Positions 1 to 6,660 of a stretch of DNA of 18,159 nt are shown piece after piece. The translations under genes were made by a program, and so were the position numbers. The stretch's first letter is position 1. Each line of letters opens with the position of its first letter. Source of the stretch: Candidatus Puniceispirillum sp. (GTDB lineage: Bacteria; Pseudomonadota; Alphaproteobacteria; Puniceispirillales; Puniceispirillaceae); the NCBI GenBank assembly GCA_018668795.1, contig JABJBD010000186.1, forward strand, positions 1 to 18,159, given 5' to 3'. The notes beneath the pieces were generated by a model that saw only the letters and a list, made by a program, of their open reading frames with translations, did no database searches and was not told the origin of the DNA.

Positions 1-1778
1 TCTTCATCATGTTCAACAACCAATACTGTGTTGCCAAGATCACGTAGGCGAATCAAGGTTGACAGCAAGCGGTCATTATCGCGCTGATGCAAGCCAATCG
101 AAGGCTCATCAAGAACATAGAGGACGCCCGTCAGGCCAGATCCAATTTGCGACGCCAGTCTGATACGTTGCGACTCACCACCCGACAAAGTGCCTGAATT
201 ACGCGCCATTGAAAGATAGTTCAAGCCGACATTCACAAGGAAGCCAAGTCGTTCATTAATCTCTTTGAGAATACGAGCTGCAATTTCGGATTGCTGGCCT
301 TCAAGTCGTGTGCCTAGGCCAGAGAACCAGTCGCGCGCTTCGCCAATCGACAAACGTGCGACATCTGAAATGTCATGCATATCTATCTTCACTGCTAGAG
401 ATTCAGCTTTCAAACGTTTACCAGCACAAGCATCACAATCGTGATTCGCCCTGAACTTTTCCAGCTCATCGCGCACCCATGACGAATCAGTTTCACGATA
501 CCGCCGCGCCAAATTCGGCATTATTCCCTCAAATGGCTTGGTCGTGCGATAGGATCGCATGCCATCGTCAAACTCCATAGTCACAGGCATTTTACCTGAC
601 CCATGAAGGATGATTGATTTGGTGTCTTCATCCAGATCAAAAAAAGGTACATCAAGAGAAAAATTAAATTGCTTGGCAAGTGATTCAAGCGTTTGCATAT
701 AATATCGAGCAGTACTTGATGCCCAAGGTGCCAGAGCCCCCCCACGGAGGGTAGTTTGTTGGTCTGGCACTACAAGCTGTTCGTCAAAATGGCTACTGAC
801 ACCAAGACCATCACAAGCAGGACACGCGCCAAAAGGGTTATTAAACGAAAACAGTCGCGGTTCAATTTCATCAATACTAAAACCTGACTCAGGACATGCA
901 AAGCGAGCTGAAAAGACTGTCCGACCTGAATGCCGACCAGCCACATCCTCATCTTTGTTGCCAGAAGCGTCATCAAGGCTTTCTGCGGTATCGGCATAAG
1001 CCAACCCATCAGCTAGTGCCAACGCCGTTTCCAGTGAATCAGCAAGCCGCGTAGCTAGCTCATCCAAATCACCCTTAATAATCACACGGTCAACAACAAC
1101 TTCAATGTCATGTTTGCGTTTTTTATCAAGTTCGGGCGTGTCATCAATGTCATATAGCGCGCCATCAATGCGAACGCGACTAAATCCCTTGCGGTTCAAT
1201 TCACCAAGTTCTTTTCTATATTCCCCTTTGCGCCCGCGCACGATAGGCGCCAACAGATATAATCTGGTGCCTTGCTCCATCGCCAGTAAGATATCAACCA
1301 TCTGGCTGACAGTCTGGCTGCGGATAGGCAAACCAGTTGCAGGTGAATAGGGGATACCAATACGCGCCCACAGCAAGCGCATGTAATCATAAATTTCAGT
1401 GACAGTGCCAACGGTCGAACGAGGATTCCGCGACGTTGTTTTCTGTTCGATTGAAATGGCAGGAGACAAACCTTCAATCAAATCAACATCAGGCTTTTGC
1501 ATCATTTCAAGGAACTGTCGCGCATAGGCAGATAACGATTCGACATAACGTCGCTGTCCCTCGGCATAGATTGTGTCAAAGGCTAGCGATGATTTGCCTG
1601 AACCAGATAACCCCGTCAGCACAACCAGTTTGTCACGAGGTAAATCAATATCGACGTTTGACAGATTATGTTCCCGCGCGCCGCGCACAGAAATCATGCG
1701 TGGTTCATAGGTTTTATCTGTAGAAGAAATGTCTTTGACACGCTGCGATAGCGAAGTGTTTTTTGAATCATTTGGCAT
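1..1778 (-). CDS. uvrA: UvrABC excinuclease subunit A (N-terminal 592 codons, runs off left edge)
   Basis: UvrA is the damage-recognising ATPase of nucleotide excision repair; it loads UvrB at bulky lesions. The frame is open from ATG at 1778 to the left edge. The first Walker A motif (GLSGSGKSS) is at residues 56-64. The alphaproteobacterial-type segment GIPYSPATGLPI follows at 141-152, and a GACPAC cysteine pair from a zinc module comes later. The ABC signature LSGGESQ and the Walker B/D-loop LDEPSIGLHQRD lie near the visible end, which stops at VVEHDE. UvrA is usually about 950 residues, so the second ATPase half lies outside the window. No Shine-Dalgarno sequence precedes the ATG. The gene is divergent from ssb with 155 bases between them, the same uvrA/ssb arrangement as in many Proteobacteria. 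A run of seven G on the coding strand (near 735-745) does not break the frame. The identification is very secure. Confidence 0.97.
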   Translation of the reverse strand, partial: MPNDSKNTSLSQRVKDISSTDKTYEPRMISVRGAREHNLSNVDIDLPRDKLVVLTGLSGSGKSSLAFDTIYAEGQRRYVESLSAYARQFLEMMQKPDVDLIEGLSPAISIEQKTTSRNPRSTVGTVTEIYDYMRLLWARIGIPYSPATGLPIRSQTVSQMVDILLAMEQGTRLYLLAPIVRGRKGEYRKELGELNRKGFSRVRIDGALYDIDDTPELDKKRKHDIEVVVDRVIIKGDLDELATRLADSLETALALADGLAYADTAESLDDASGNKDEDVAGRHSGRTVFSARFACPESGFSIDEIEPRLFSFNNPFGACPACDGLGVSSHFDEQLVVPDQQTTLRGGALAPWASSTARYYMQTLESLAKQFNFSLDVPFFDLDEDTKSIILHGSGKMPVTMEFDDGMRSYRTTKPFEGIMPNLARRYRETDSSWVRDELEKFRANHDCDACAGKRLKAESLAVKIDMHDISDVARLSIGEARDWFSGLGTRLEGQQSEIAARILKEINERLGFLVNVGLNYLSMARNSGTLSGGESQRIRLASQIGSGLTGVLYVLDEPSIGLHQRDNDRLLSTLIRLRDLGNTVLVVEHDE

Positions 1779-1784
1779 GGCGCG

Positions 1785-1790
1785 ACTATA
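1785..1790 (-). promoter_or_regulatory. Putative -10 box of uvrA, implying a leaderless mRNA
   Basis: The minus strand carries TATAGT, five of six bases of the -10 consensus, with only six bases between it and the uvrA ATG. Transcription would then start at or very near the A of the start codon. The lack of any Shine-Dalgarno sequence before this ATG agrees. No good TTGACA-like -35 sits 16-18 bases upstream, so the assignment is tentative. Confidence 0.4.
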
Positions 1791-1820
1791 GCCATTTCCG
1801 ACTAGATTTTGCTAGTGCTT

Positions 1821-1849
1821 TTGGTATGAAAAACACTTTTATGTAAAAA
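1821..1849 (+). promoter_or_regulatory. Candidate ssb promoter
   Basis: TTGGTA at 1821-1826 and TAAAAA at 1844-1849 are separated by exactly 17 bases, each matching four of six consensus positions. They lie about 85 bases upstream of the ssb start in the uvrA/ssb divergent region. This is a weak sequence-only prediction. Confidence 0.3.
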
Positions 1850-1933
1850 TAAATAAAGCCGATTTGTCTTGTCATCAGGGGGTGGGGATGCGTAATCTGC
1901 GAACTGCAAAACAAATACAGGAGAAGATCGAAC

Positions 1934-2440
1934 ATGGCTGGCAGTGTAAACAAAGTGACTCTGGTTGGTAATTTGGGACGTGACCCCGAAGTGCGCTCAA
2001 CACAAGACGGTGCCAAGATTGTTCAATTGTCACTGGCAACGTCTGAACGCTGGAAAGATCGCAACACTGGCGAACAGCGCGAACGTACAGAATGGCATCG
2101 AGTCGTGATCTTCAATGAAAATCTTGGCCGCATTGCCGAGCAATATCTGCGCAAAGGCTCTACATGCTATGTTGAGGGGCAATTACAAACACGCAAATGG
2201 ACAGACAATCAGGGTGTTGAAAAATACACTACTGAAGTTGTTTTACAACGTTACCGTGGCGAATTAACATTGCTTGGTGGACGTGGTGACAGCGGTGGCG
2301 GCGGTAGCTATGGCGGTGGCGATACAGGCGGCAACCAAAGTTCAGAAAATGATAGCGGATTTGGTGGCGCATCAAGCGGATCATCAAGCCCACCACCAAT
2401 GCGTGAAAGCAATGACTTGGATGACGATATTCCATTTTAA
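1934..2440 (+). CDS. ssb: Single-stranded DNA-binding protein
   Basis: SSB coats single-stranded DNA during replication, recombination and repair and recruits partners through its acidic tail. The 168-residue product has the N-terminal OB fold (about 1-112), opening MAGSVNKVTLVGNLGRDPEV, with the conserved EWHRVVIF stretch and YVEGQLQTRKW. A Gly/Ser-rich flexible linker (about 116-155) and the tip DDDIPF (163-168) follow. That tip is the conserved docking site for SSB-interacting proteins. Length is typical for Proteobacteria. A good Shine-Dalgarno (AGGAGA at 1919-1924) supports the ATG at 1934. It is followed by its own terminator, so it is probably transcribed separately from gyrA. Confidence 0.98.
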   Translation: MAGSVNKVTLVGNLGRDPEVRSTQDGAKIVQLSLATSERWKDRNTGEQRERTEWHRVVIFNENLGRIAEQYLRKGSTCYVEGQLQTRKWTDNQGVEKYTTEVVLQRYRGELTLLGGRGDSGGGGSYGGGDTGGNQSSENDSGFGGASSGSSSPPPMRESNDLDDDIPF

Positions 2441-2464
2441 ATCATATACTTAATGGTTTATTAT

Positions 2465-2504
2465 AAAGCGATACATTCATATTTATATGGGTATCGCTTT
2501 TTTT
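2465..2504 (+). terminator. Intrinsic terminator after ssb
   Basis: A perfect 10-base stem, AAAGCGATAC (2465-2474) and GTATCGCTTT (2491-2500), encloses a 16-base loop. With the last three stem bases, the arm runs into seven consecutive T (2498-2504). It lies 25 bases after the ssb stop. Confidence 0.85.
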
Positions 2505-2535
2505 GTTTTGTGTAACAATATATGGTGTTTCAGAT

Positions 2536-2564
2536 TTGTTTCATGCTATATATATAGATATATA
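2536..2564 (+). promoter_or_regulatory. Candidate gyrA promoter
   Basis: TTGTTT (2536-2541) and TATATA (2559-2564) are spaced by 17 bases in a very AT-rich stretch just after the ssb terminator. Transcription would begin near 2571, giving a leader of about 28 bases. A small hairpin, GCACG-CTGTT-CGTGC at 2566-2580, sits over the predicted start point. Several TATA-like hexamers overlap here, so the exact -10 box is uncertain. Confidence 0.4.
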
Positions 2565-2598
2565 AGCACGCTGTTCGTGCGCTATTAGCGAGACAAAT

Positions 2599-5283
2599 GT
2601 GAACGAAACCACCAGCCCTAAAAGTCCAATCATTTCCATCTCTGATGAAATGCGGAAATCCTATCTTGACTATGCGATGAGTGTCATTGTTTCTCGCGCT
2701 CTGCCTGATGTTCGCGACGGTTTGAAACCTGTCCATCGACGTATTTTATACGCAATGATGGAAGGTAATTATGACTGGACAAAACCACCACGCAAATCAG
2801 CCCGTATTGTTGGTGATGTTATGGGTAACTATCATCCACATGGTGATAGTTCGATCTATGAAGCTATGGTGCGGATGGCGCAGGACTTTTCGATGCGTCT
2901 GCCCCTTGTAGATGGTCAAGGAAACTTTGGTTCAGTCGATGGTGATCCAGCAGCGGCAATGCGCTACACAGAGTCGCGACTTGCGCGTTCAGCCGAAAGC
3001 CTATTACGTGATATTGATAAGAATACAGTTGAATTCGTTCAAAACTATGATGAAACCCAGCTAGAACCTTCAGTTCTGCCAGCTGAATACCCTAACTTGC
3101 TGGTAAATGGGGCAAACGGCATTGCCGTTGGTATGGCGACTAATATTCCTCCGCATAATCCTGGTGAAGTCATTACCGCCTGTGAGGCTTATGTAAATAA
3201 TCCTGACATAACCACTGAGGAACTGACTGAAATTGTGCCAGGCCCTGATTTCCCGACTGGTGCGCTTATTATGGGGCGACATGGTATCCGCGAGGCCTAT
3301 AAAACAGGCCGAGGATCTATCATTATGCGTGCGCGTGCTGAGGTGCAAACCAACGCCAAAGACCGCGAATCAATCATTATTCATGAAATTCCCTATCAGG
3401 TTAACAAAGCCCAGTTGTTAGAGCGTATTGGCGAAATGGTACGCGACAAGGTTCTGGAAGGCATTTCTGACATTCGTGATGAGTCTGATCGTACTGGCAT
3501 GCGTATTGTTATCGAAGTTAAACGCGATGCCGCTGGTGATGTGGTTTTGAATCAGCTATATCGGCATACTCGCCTGCAAACCAGCTTCCCCGTCAATATG
3601 TTGGCAATGAATGCTGGCCGTCCTATCCAGATGGGACTCAAGGACGTAATCGAAGCTTTTTGTGAATTCCGTAAAGATGTAGTCATCAGACGATCAACCT
3701 TTTTGCTTAACAAAGCACGTGATCGGGCACATTTATTGGCTGGCCTGATGATTGCACTTGCTTCGATCGATGAAATTATTGAACTGATCAAAAAAGCCCC
3801 AGATACCGAAACAGCGCGTAATGCGCTTTGTGCCAAAGCATGGCCAGCTCATGAAGTAGGTGCCTTTATCACGCTTATTGATGATCCAGGTCATGCGGTC
3901 GTTGACGATCATTATAGCCTGTCCGAAGTTCAGGCTCGTGCTATACTTGAATTACGCCTTCAACGCCTGACAGGAATGGAACGTGATAAACTGGCGGCAG
4001 AAACGCAAGAGTTAGCAGACAAGATTGCCGATTATCTTGATATTCTCGGTTCAGACACGCGCGTTAGTCGTGTTGTTCTTGATGAGCTTGCCGCGACTCG
4101 TGAACGTCTTTCCGACACACGGCGCACTGAAATCACCGATCAGTTGGCCGATCAGGATGATGAAGATCTAATCCAGCAAGAAGATATGGTGGTGACTGTT
4201 TCACATCGTGGCTATATCAAGCGCGTACCCTTGTCAATTTATCGCGCCCAGCGCCGTGGCGGTAAAGGCCGCGCTGGCATGAAAACGCGTGATGAAGATT
4301 TTGTAACGCGCCTATTTGTGGCCAATACGCATACGCCTATTCTGTTCTTTACTTCAAAAGGCATGGTTTACCAGCTCAAATGCTATAAATTACCTGAATC
4401 GGCTCCCCAATCGCTTGGTAAGGCCATGGTGAACCTGTTGCCTATTGAACCGGAAGAGACGATTAACACGGTCATGCCTATGCCTGATGATGAAAGCTCG
4501 TGGGGTGAACTGAACGTCATGTTCGCAACTGCATCAGGTAATGTACGTCGCAATAACCTCAGCGATTTCACCAATATCAAACGTAACGGCAAGATTGCTA
4601 TGAAAATGCAGGATGGCGACGAGTTGGTTGGTGTTATTCCTTGCAGTGACAATGATGACGTACTGATGGCTACCCGTAATGGCAAGGCTATCCGTTTTGC
4701 AGCCAACGCGGTACGTGTGTTCCGTGGACGCGACTCGACCGGTGTTCGCGGCATCAGATTACTTGGTGAAGATCGTGTCGTGTCGATGTCCATTATTGCT
4801 GATCCTGAAAATGAATTCATTCTTTCAGTCACTGAGAATGGCTATGGTAAACGCACACCGATTAAGGATTATCGTCAATCTGGCCGTGGTGGCCAAGGCG
4901 TTGCCAATATAGAAATCTCGCCACGTAATGGTCAGGTTATGGCATCCTTTACCGTCGTCGAAGAAGATCAATTAATGCTTGTCACTAATCAAGGGCAGAT
5001 TATACGTATTCGTGTCCATGGCGGTGAGGGGGACTCAATTCGCATTGCCAGTCGTAAGACACTTGGCGTCCGGTTGTTTGACGTCGCCGATGACAATGAC
5101 GAAAAGGTTGTTTCTGCTGGCCTTATTCATGAAACTGACGATGAGGACGATGATCAAGCCGATCATGATAGTGATGTGAGTGTTGTCAGGGATGAAGATG
5201 TCACACAAACTGTTTCTGAAGACGAAACCGAGGTCAAGGTTGTCACCGCCGATGATACAGGCGCGACAGACGAAGAGGCATAA
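2599..5283 (+). CDS. gyrA: DNA gyrase subunit A
   Basis: GyrA is the DNA-cleaving subunit of gyrase, which introduces negative supercoils with GyrB. The 894-residue product has the breakage-reunion domain with SYLDYAMSVIVSRALPDVRDG (21-41) and catalytic Tyr123 in AMRYTESRL. The gyrase-defining GyrA box QRRGGKG is at 551-557, followed by the beta-pinwheel DNA-wrapping domain. In the quinolone pocket, Ser84 matches the E. coli Ser83 position and Glu88 the Asp87 position. Glu is natural there in many bacteria, so nothing indicates resistance. The last 50 residues are strongly acidic. The start is GTG at 2599: the overlapping ATG at 2597 is followed at once by TGA, and the GTG gives the family's usual spacing before SYLDYAMS. 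The GTG has only a weak Shine-Dalgarno. coaD begins on the next base. Confidence 0.98.
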   Translation: MNETTSPKSPIISISDEMRKSYLDYAMSVIVSRALPDVRDGLKPVHRRILYAMMEGNYDWTKPPRKSARIVGDVMGNYHPHGDSSIYEAMVRMAQDFSMRLPLVDGQGNFGSVDGDPAAAMRYTESRLARSAESLLRDIDKNTVEFVQNYDETQLEPSVLPAEYPNLLVNGANGIAVGMATNIPPHNPGEVITACEAYVNNPDITTEELTEIVPGPDFPTGALIMGRHGIREAYKTGRGSIIMRARAEVQTNAKDRESIIIHEIPYQVNKAQLLERIGEMVRDKVLEGISDIRDESDRTGMRIVIEVKRDAAGDVVLNQLYRHTRLQTSFPVNMLAMNAGRPIQMGLKDVIEAFCEFRKDVVIRRSTFLLNKARDRAHLLAGLMIALASIDEIIELIKKAPDTETARNALCAKAWPAHEVGAFITLIDDPGHAVVDDHYSLSEVQARAILELRLQRLTGMERDKLAAETQELADKIADYLDILGSDTRVSRVVLDELAATRERLSDTRRTEITDQLADQDDEDLIQQEDMVVTVSHRGYIKRVPLSIYRAQRRGGKGRAGMKTRDEDFVTRLFVANTHTPILFFTSKGMVYQLKCYKLPESAPQSLGKAMVNLLPIEPEETINTVMPMPDDESSWGELNVMFATASGNVRRNNLSDFTNIKRNGKIAMKMQDGDELVGVIPCSDNDDVLMATRNGKAIRFAANAVRVFRGRDSTGVRGIRLLGEDRVVSMSIIADPENEFILSVTENGYGKRTPIKDYRQSGRGGQGVANIEISPRNGQVMASFTVVEEDQLMLVTNQGQIIRIRVHGGEGDSIRIASRKTLGVRLFDVADDNDEKVVSAGLIHETDDEDDDQADHDSDVSVVRDEDVTQTVSEDETEVKVVTADDTGATDEEA

Positions 5284-5796
5284 ATGGGTCAGCATATTGT
5301 AATGTATCCGGGCACTTTTGATCCTCTTACTTTTGGCCATATTGATATTATTCAACGTGCCACCCGCCTTGGCGATCATCTCATCGTCGCGGTTGCTGAG
5401 AATGCGGGAAAGAACCCAGTTTTATCTGGTGATGAACGATGTGAGCTCGTATCGAGACATTTAGAACTTCTTATAAAAGCTGACAAATTGCCTGATACCA
5501 TTTCGGTAAAGCGGTTTTCTACATTATTGACTGATTTTGCGGCTAGCGAAGGTGTAACTGCTGTCATTCGTGGTTTGCGCGCGGTATCCGATTTTGAATA
5601 TGAGTTTCAGATGGCTAGCATCAATAAAAGGCTACATGGTGAACTTGAGACAATTTTTCTGATGGCCGCCGAACAGCAACATTTTGTTGCTTCGCGTTTC
5701 GTAAAAGAAGTAGCTCGGTATGGTGGTGATATTTCCAGCTTTGTGCCTAATGATATTGCGCTTGCGCTGAAAGCAAAGTTGAATAGCCAACAGTGA
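5284..5796 (+). CDS. coaD: Phosphopantetheine adenylyltransferase (PPAT)
   Basis: CoaD transfers AMP from ATP to 4'-phosphopantetheine, making dephospho-CoA in the penultimate step of coenzyme A synthesis. The 170-residue product is the usual length. It shows the nucleotidyltransferase motif TFGH (16-19) after YPGTFDPL, the substrate-binding stretch RGLRAVSDFEYE (96-107), and the C-terminal SRFVKEVARYGGD segment, which corresponds to the family's S-S-x-x-VKE motif. The ATG follows the gyrA stop with no gap. Its Shine-Dalgarno AGAGG (5274-5278) lies inside the last gyrA codons, so the two genes are very likely co-transcribed and translationally coupled. CoaD is cytosolic and normally hexameric. 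Confidence 0.97.
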   Translation: MGQHIVMYPGTFDPLTFGHIDIIQRATRLGDHLIVAVAENAGKNPVLSGDERCELVSRHLELLIKADKLPDTISVKRFSTLLTDFAASEGVTAVIRGLRAVSDFEYEFQMASINKRLHGELETIFLMAAEQQHFVASRFVKEVARYGGDISSFVPNDIALALKAKLNSQQ

Positions 5797-5830
5797 TTCA
5801 TATGACGATATTTGTTGATTCATACACATT

Positions 5831-5867
5831 AACAAGTGCCTAAACCTAGTGTCGAAGGCAACTTGTT
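5831..5867 (+). terminator. Hairpin after coaD, possible terminator without U-tract
   Basis: AACAAGTGCC (5831-5840) pairs with GGC-A-ACTTGTT (5857-5867), a ten-base-pair stem with one bulged A, 35 bases after the coaD stop. There is no run of T after it (ATTTATG), so it may protect the 3' end or belong to a larger RNA structure instead of ending transcription alone. Confidence 0.35.
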
Positions 5868-6019
5868 ATTTATGAATATCAGCTTTGTCATTTAAGGCAT
5901 ATCACTAGGCTGTCATAATCGTACGAAAACCCAGTAATCACAGCATTTTTGCCTTTACAGTAATTGGGGCATTCTTTATACGATTGAACACCAACATTTG
6001 ATCATTAACGTGTTTTTTT
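5831..6019 (+). other. Gene-free stretch after coaD with several complementary segments (possible structured RNA)
   Basis: Between coaD and tRNA-Lys (5797-6068) I find no credible protein gene. Besides the hairpin at 5831-5867, its loop segment CCTAGTG (5845-5851) is the exact complement of CACTAGG (5903-5909), which would allow a pseudoknot. AATCGTA (5917-5923) pairs with TACGATT (5979-5985), with CCCA/TGGG (5930-5933, 5965-5968) nested inside. AACAC (5987-5991) pairs with GTGTT (6010-6014) and runs into seven T (6013-6019). I do not recognise any RNA family. It may simply be the 3' region of the gyrA-coaD transcript. Confidence 0.25.
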
Positions 6020-6034
6020 GGTTTGTTAAACCAA
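6018..6034. repeat. Perfect inverted repeat upstream of tRNA-Lys
   Basis: TTGGTTT (6018-6024) and AAACCAA (6028-6034) form seven-base arms around GTT, 34 bases before the tRNA. Neither strand has a T-run on the correct side for a terminator, so it could be a protein-binding site near the tRNA promoter or chance. Confidence 0.35.
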
Positions 6035-6068
6035 GTGCACTTTTGTTTCAAATATTACCCGGTTTATC

Positions 6069-6144
6069 GGGCGCGTAGCTCAGTTGGTAGAGCAAGTGAC
6101 TTTTAATCACTGGGTCACAGGTTCGAATCCTGTCGCGCTCACCA
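6069..6144 (+). tRNA. tRNA-Lys (anticodon UUU)
   Basis: This is a complete 76-base cloverleaf. The acceptor arms GGGCGCG (6069-6075) and CGCGCTC (6134-6140) pair with one G-U. The D arm is GCTC/GAGC, and the anticodon stem is AGTGA/TCACT around the loop CTTTTAA, with anticodon TTT at 6102-6104. The T arm is ACAGG-TTCGAAT-CCTGT. The discriminator base is A, and CCA is encoded (6142-6144). UUU reads the lysine codons AAA and, by wobble, AAG. It stands alone with its own terminator. Confidence 0.98.
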
Positions 6145-6173
6145 TCCATTTCAATAAGAATGTGGATTAAACG

Positions 6174-6208
6174 ACCCCCGACCTTGATATCAAGGCCGGG
6201 GGTTTTTT
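6174..6208 (+). terminator. Strong intrinsic terminator after tRNA-Lys
   Basis: CCCCCG (6175-6180) pairs with CGGGGG (6197-6202), extended through an A/C mismatch by the palindrome CCTTGATATCAAGG (6182-6195) and followed by six T (6203-6208). It ends 64 bases after the tRNA. Confidence 0.92.
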
Positions 6209-6234
6209 GTGCGGATAGCTCCAGGGAGAAAAAG

Positions 6235-6438
6235 CTATACCGTCACACAAACACCATTCTTGTCGAGGGCTATAACCGACCCAGATGAGTCATGAAAACA
6301 GGCAAAAAACTCATCAGGGCGCATCAATTCAGTGATTGAGGTTAATTGATTTGGAAGAGCTTCATAATAAACCAGCACCGAACGAGTCTTAGATTGAACG
6401 TTTAGTGCTTTAAAAAATGTAACTTTCAACTTTTGCAT
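6235..6438 (-). CDS. Small hypothetical protein, 67 residues
   Basis: I do not recognise this protein. The chosen ATG at 6438 has a strong Shine-Dalgarno (GAAGG, with eight bases to the ATG), which favours it over the longer 101-residue form starting at 6540. The product begins MQKLKVTFFKALNVQSKTRS and ends ALDKNGVCVTV. It is mixed in character, with no signal peptide, membrane segment, zinc motif or recognisable helix-turn-helix. The N-terminal 20 residues are basic, and the middle holds MRPDEFFACFHDSSG. It stands alone on the minus strand between the tRNA terminator and the divergent YjgN gene, with palindromes upstream that could bind a regulator. The ribosome-binding site makes it plausibly real; its function is unknown. 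Confidence 0.6.
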   Translation of the reverse strand: MQKLKVTFFKALNVQSKTRSVLVYYEALPNQLTSITELMRPDEFFACFHDSSGSVIALDKNGVCVTV

Positions 6439-6503
6439 AATTCTGCCTTCTTTAGGGTGCTTGTTCCGTCCTATTTCTTCTTTATTAGCATTGTATTTAT
6501 TAA

Positions 6504-6515
6504 ATAAACGTTTAT
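6504..6515. promoter_or_regulatory. 12-base perfect palindrome, possible operator
   Basis: ATAAACGTTTAT is fully self-complementary. It lies 66-77 bases upstream of the small minus-strand gene, overlapping its likely promoter: a TACAAT -10 on the minus strand at 6490-6495 and an ACGACA -35-like box at 6515-6520, 19 bases apart. No regulator can be named from the sequence. Confidence 0.35.
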
Positions 6516-6520
6516 GTCGT

Positions 6521-6536
6521 TTCACATTTATGTGAA
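6521..6536. promoter_or_regulatory. 16-base inverted repeat, possible operator
   Basis: TTCACAT and ATGTGAA are perfect seven-base arms around TT. The site is five bases from the 12-base palindrome at 6504-6515, between the divergent small gene and the yjgN-like gene. Its TCACA...TGTGA arms are the inverse order of the CRP consensus (TGTGA...TCACA), so it is not a standard CRP site. Confidence 0.4.
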
Positions 6537-6549
6537 CCAAACTGATATT

Positions 6550-6577
6550 TTGCTGAAAAAGGAAAAGCTATTATAAC
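6550..6577 (+). promoter_or_regulatory. Candidate promoter of the yjgN-M48 unit
   Basis: TTGCTG (6550-6555) and TATAAC (6572-6577, five of six consensus bases) are spaced by 16 bases. Transcription would begin near 6584, leaving a leader of about 77 bases before the ATG at 6661. This is a sequence-only prediction. Confidence 0.4.
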
Positions 6578-6660
6578 GATGTAAAAGTTATGTATTCTGT
6601 TGGCTTCAAGATGTTTCAATTTCAATCTGTGTTCAACGTGCAAGGGAAAAAAAGAGTTTT

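Noticed and set aside
735..745. Run of seven G in uvrA (coding strand) as a phase-variable or error site
   Set aside because: The reading frame stays open and matches UvrA on both sides of the run, and a run of seven is not unusual enough to suggest switching.
1779..1933. A LexA (SOS) box in the uvrA/ssb divergent promoter region
   Set aside because: The alphaproteobacterial pattern GTTC-N7-GTTC is not present. The closest match is GAAC (1901-1904) with CAAA at the right spacing (six of eight bases), and no E. coli type CTG-N10-CAG is found with exact spacing.
2848..2862. Quinolone-resistance substitution in GyrA (Glu88 in place of Asp)
   Set aside because: Glu is the normal residue at this site in many bacteria, and the key Ser84 is retained.
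4383..4832. 149-residue open frame antisense to gyrA
   Set aside because: It lies wholly inside a certain gyrA coding region, has no ribosome-binding site or family motif, and its composition reflects the opposite frame.
6504..6536. CRP or FNR binding sites at the palindromes
   Set aside because: The arm order TCACA...TGTGA is the reverse of the CRP consensus and TTGAT...ATCAA is absent, so no known regulator is assigned.
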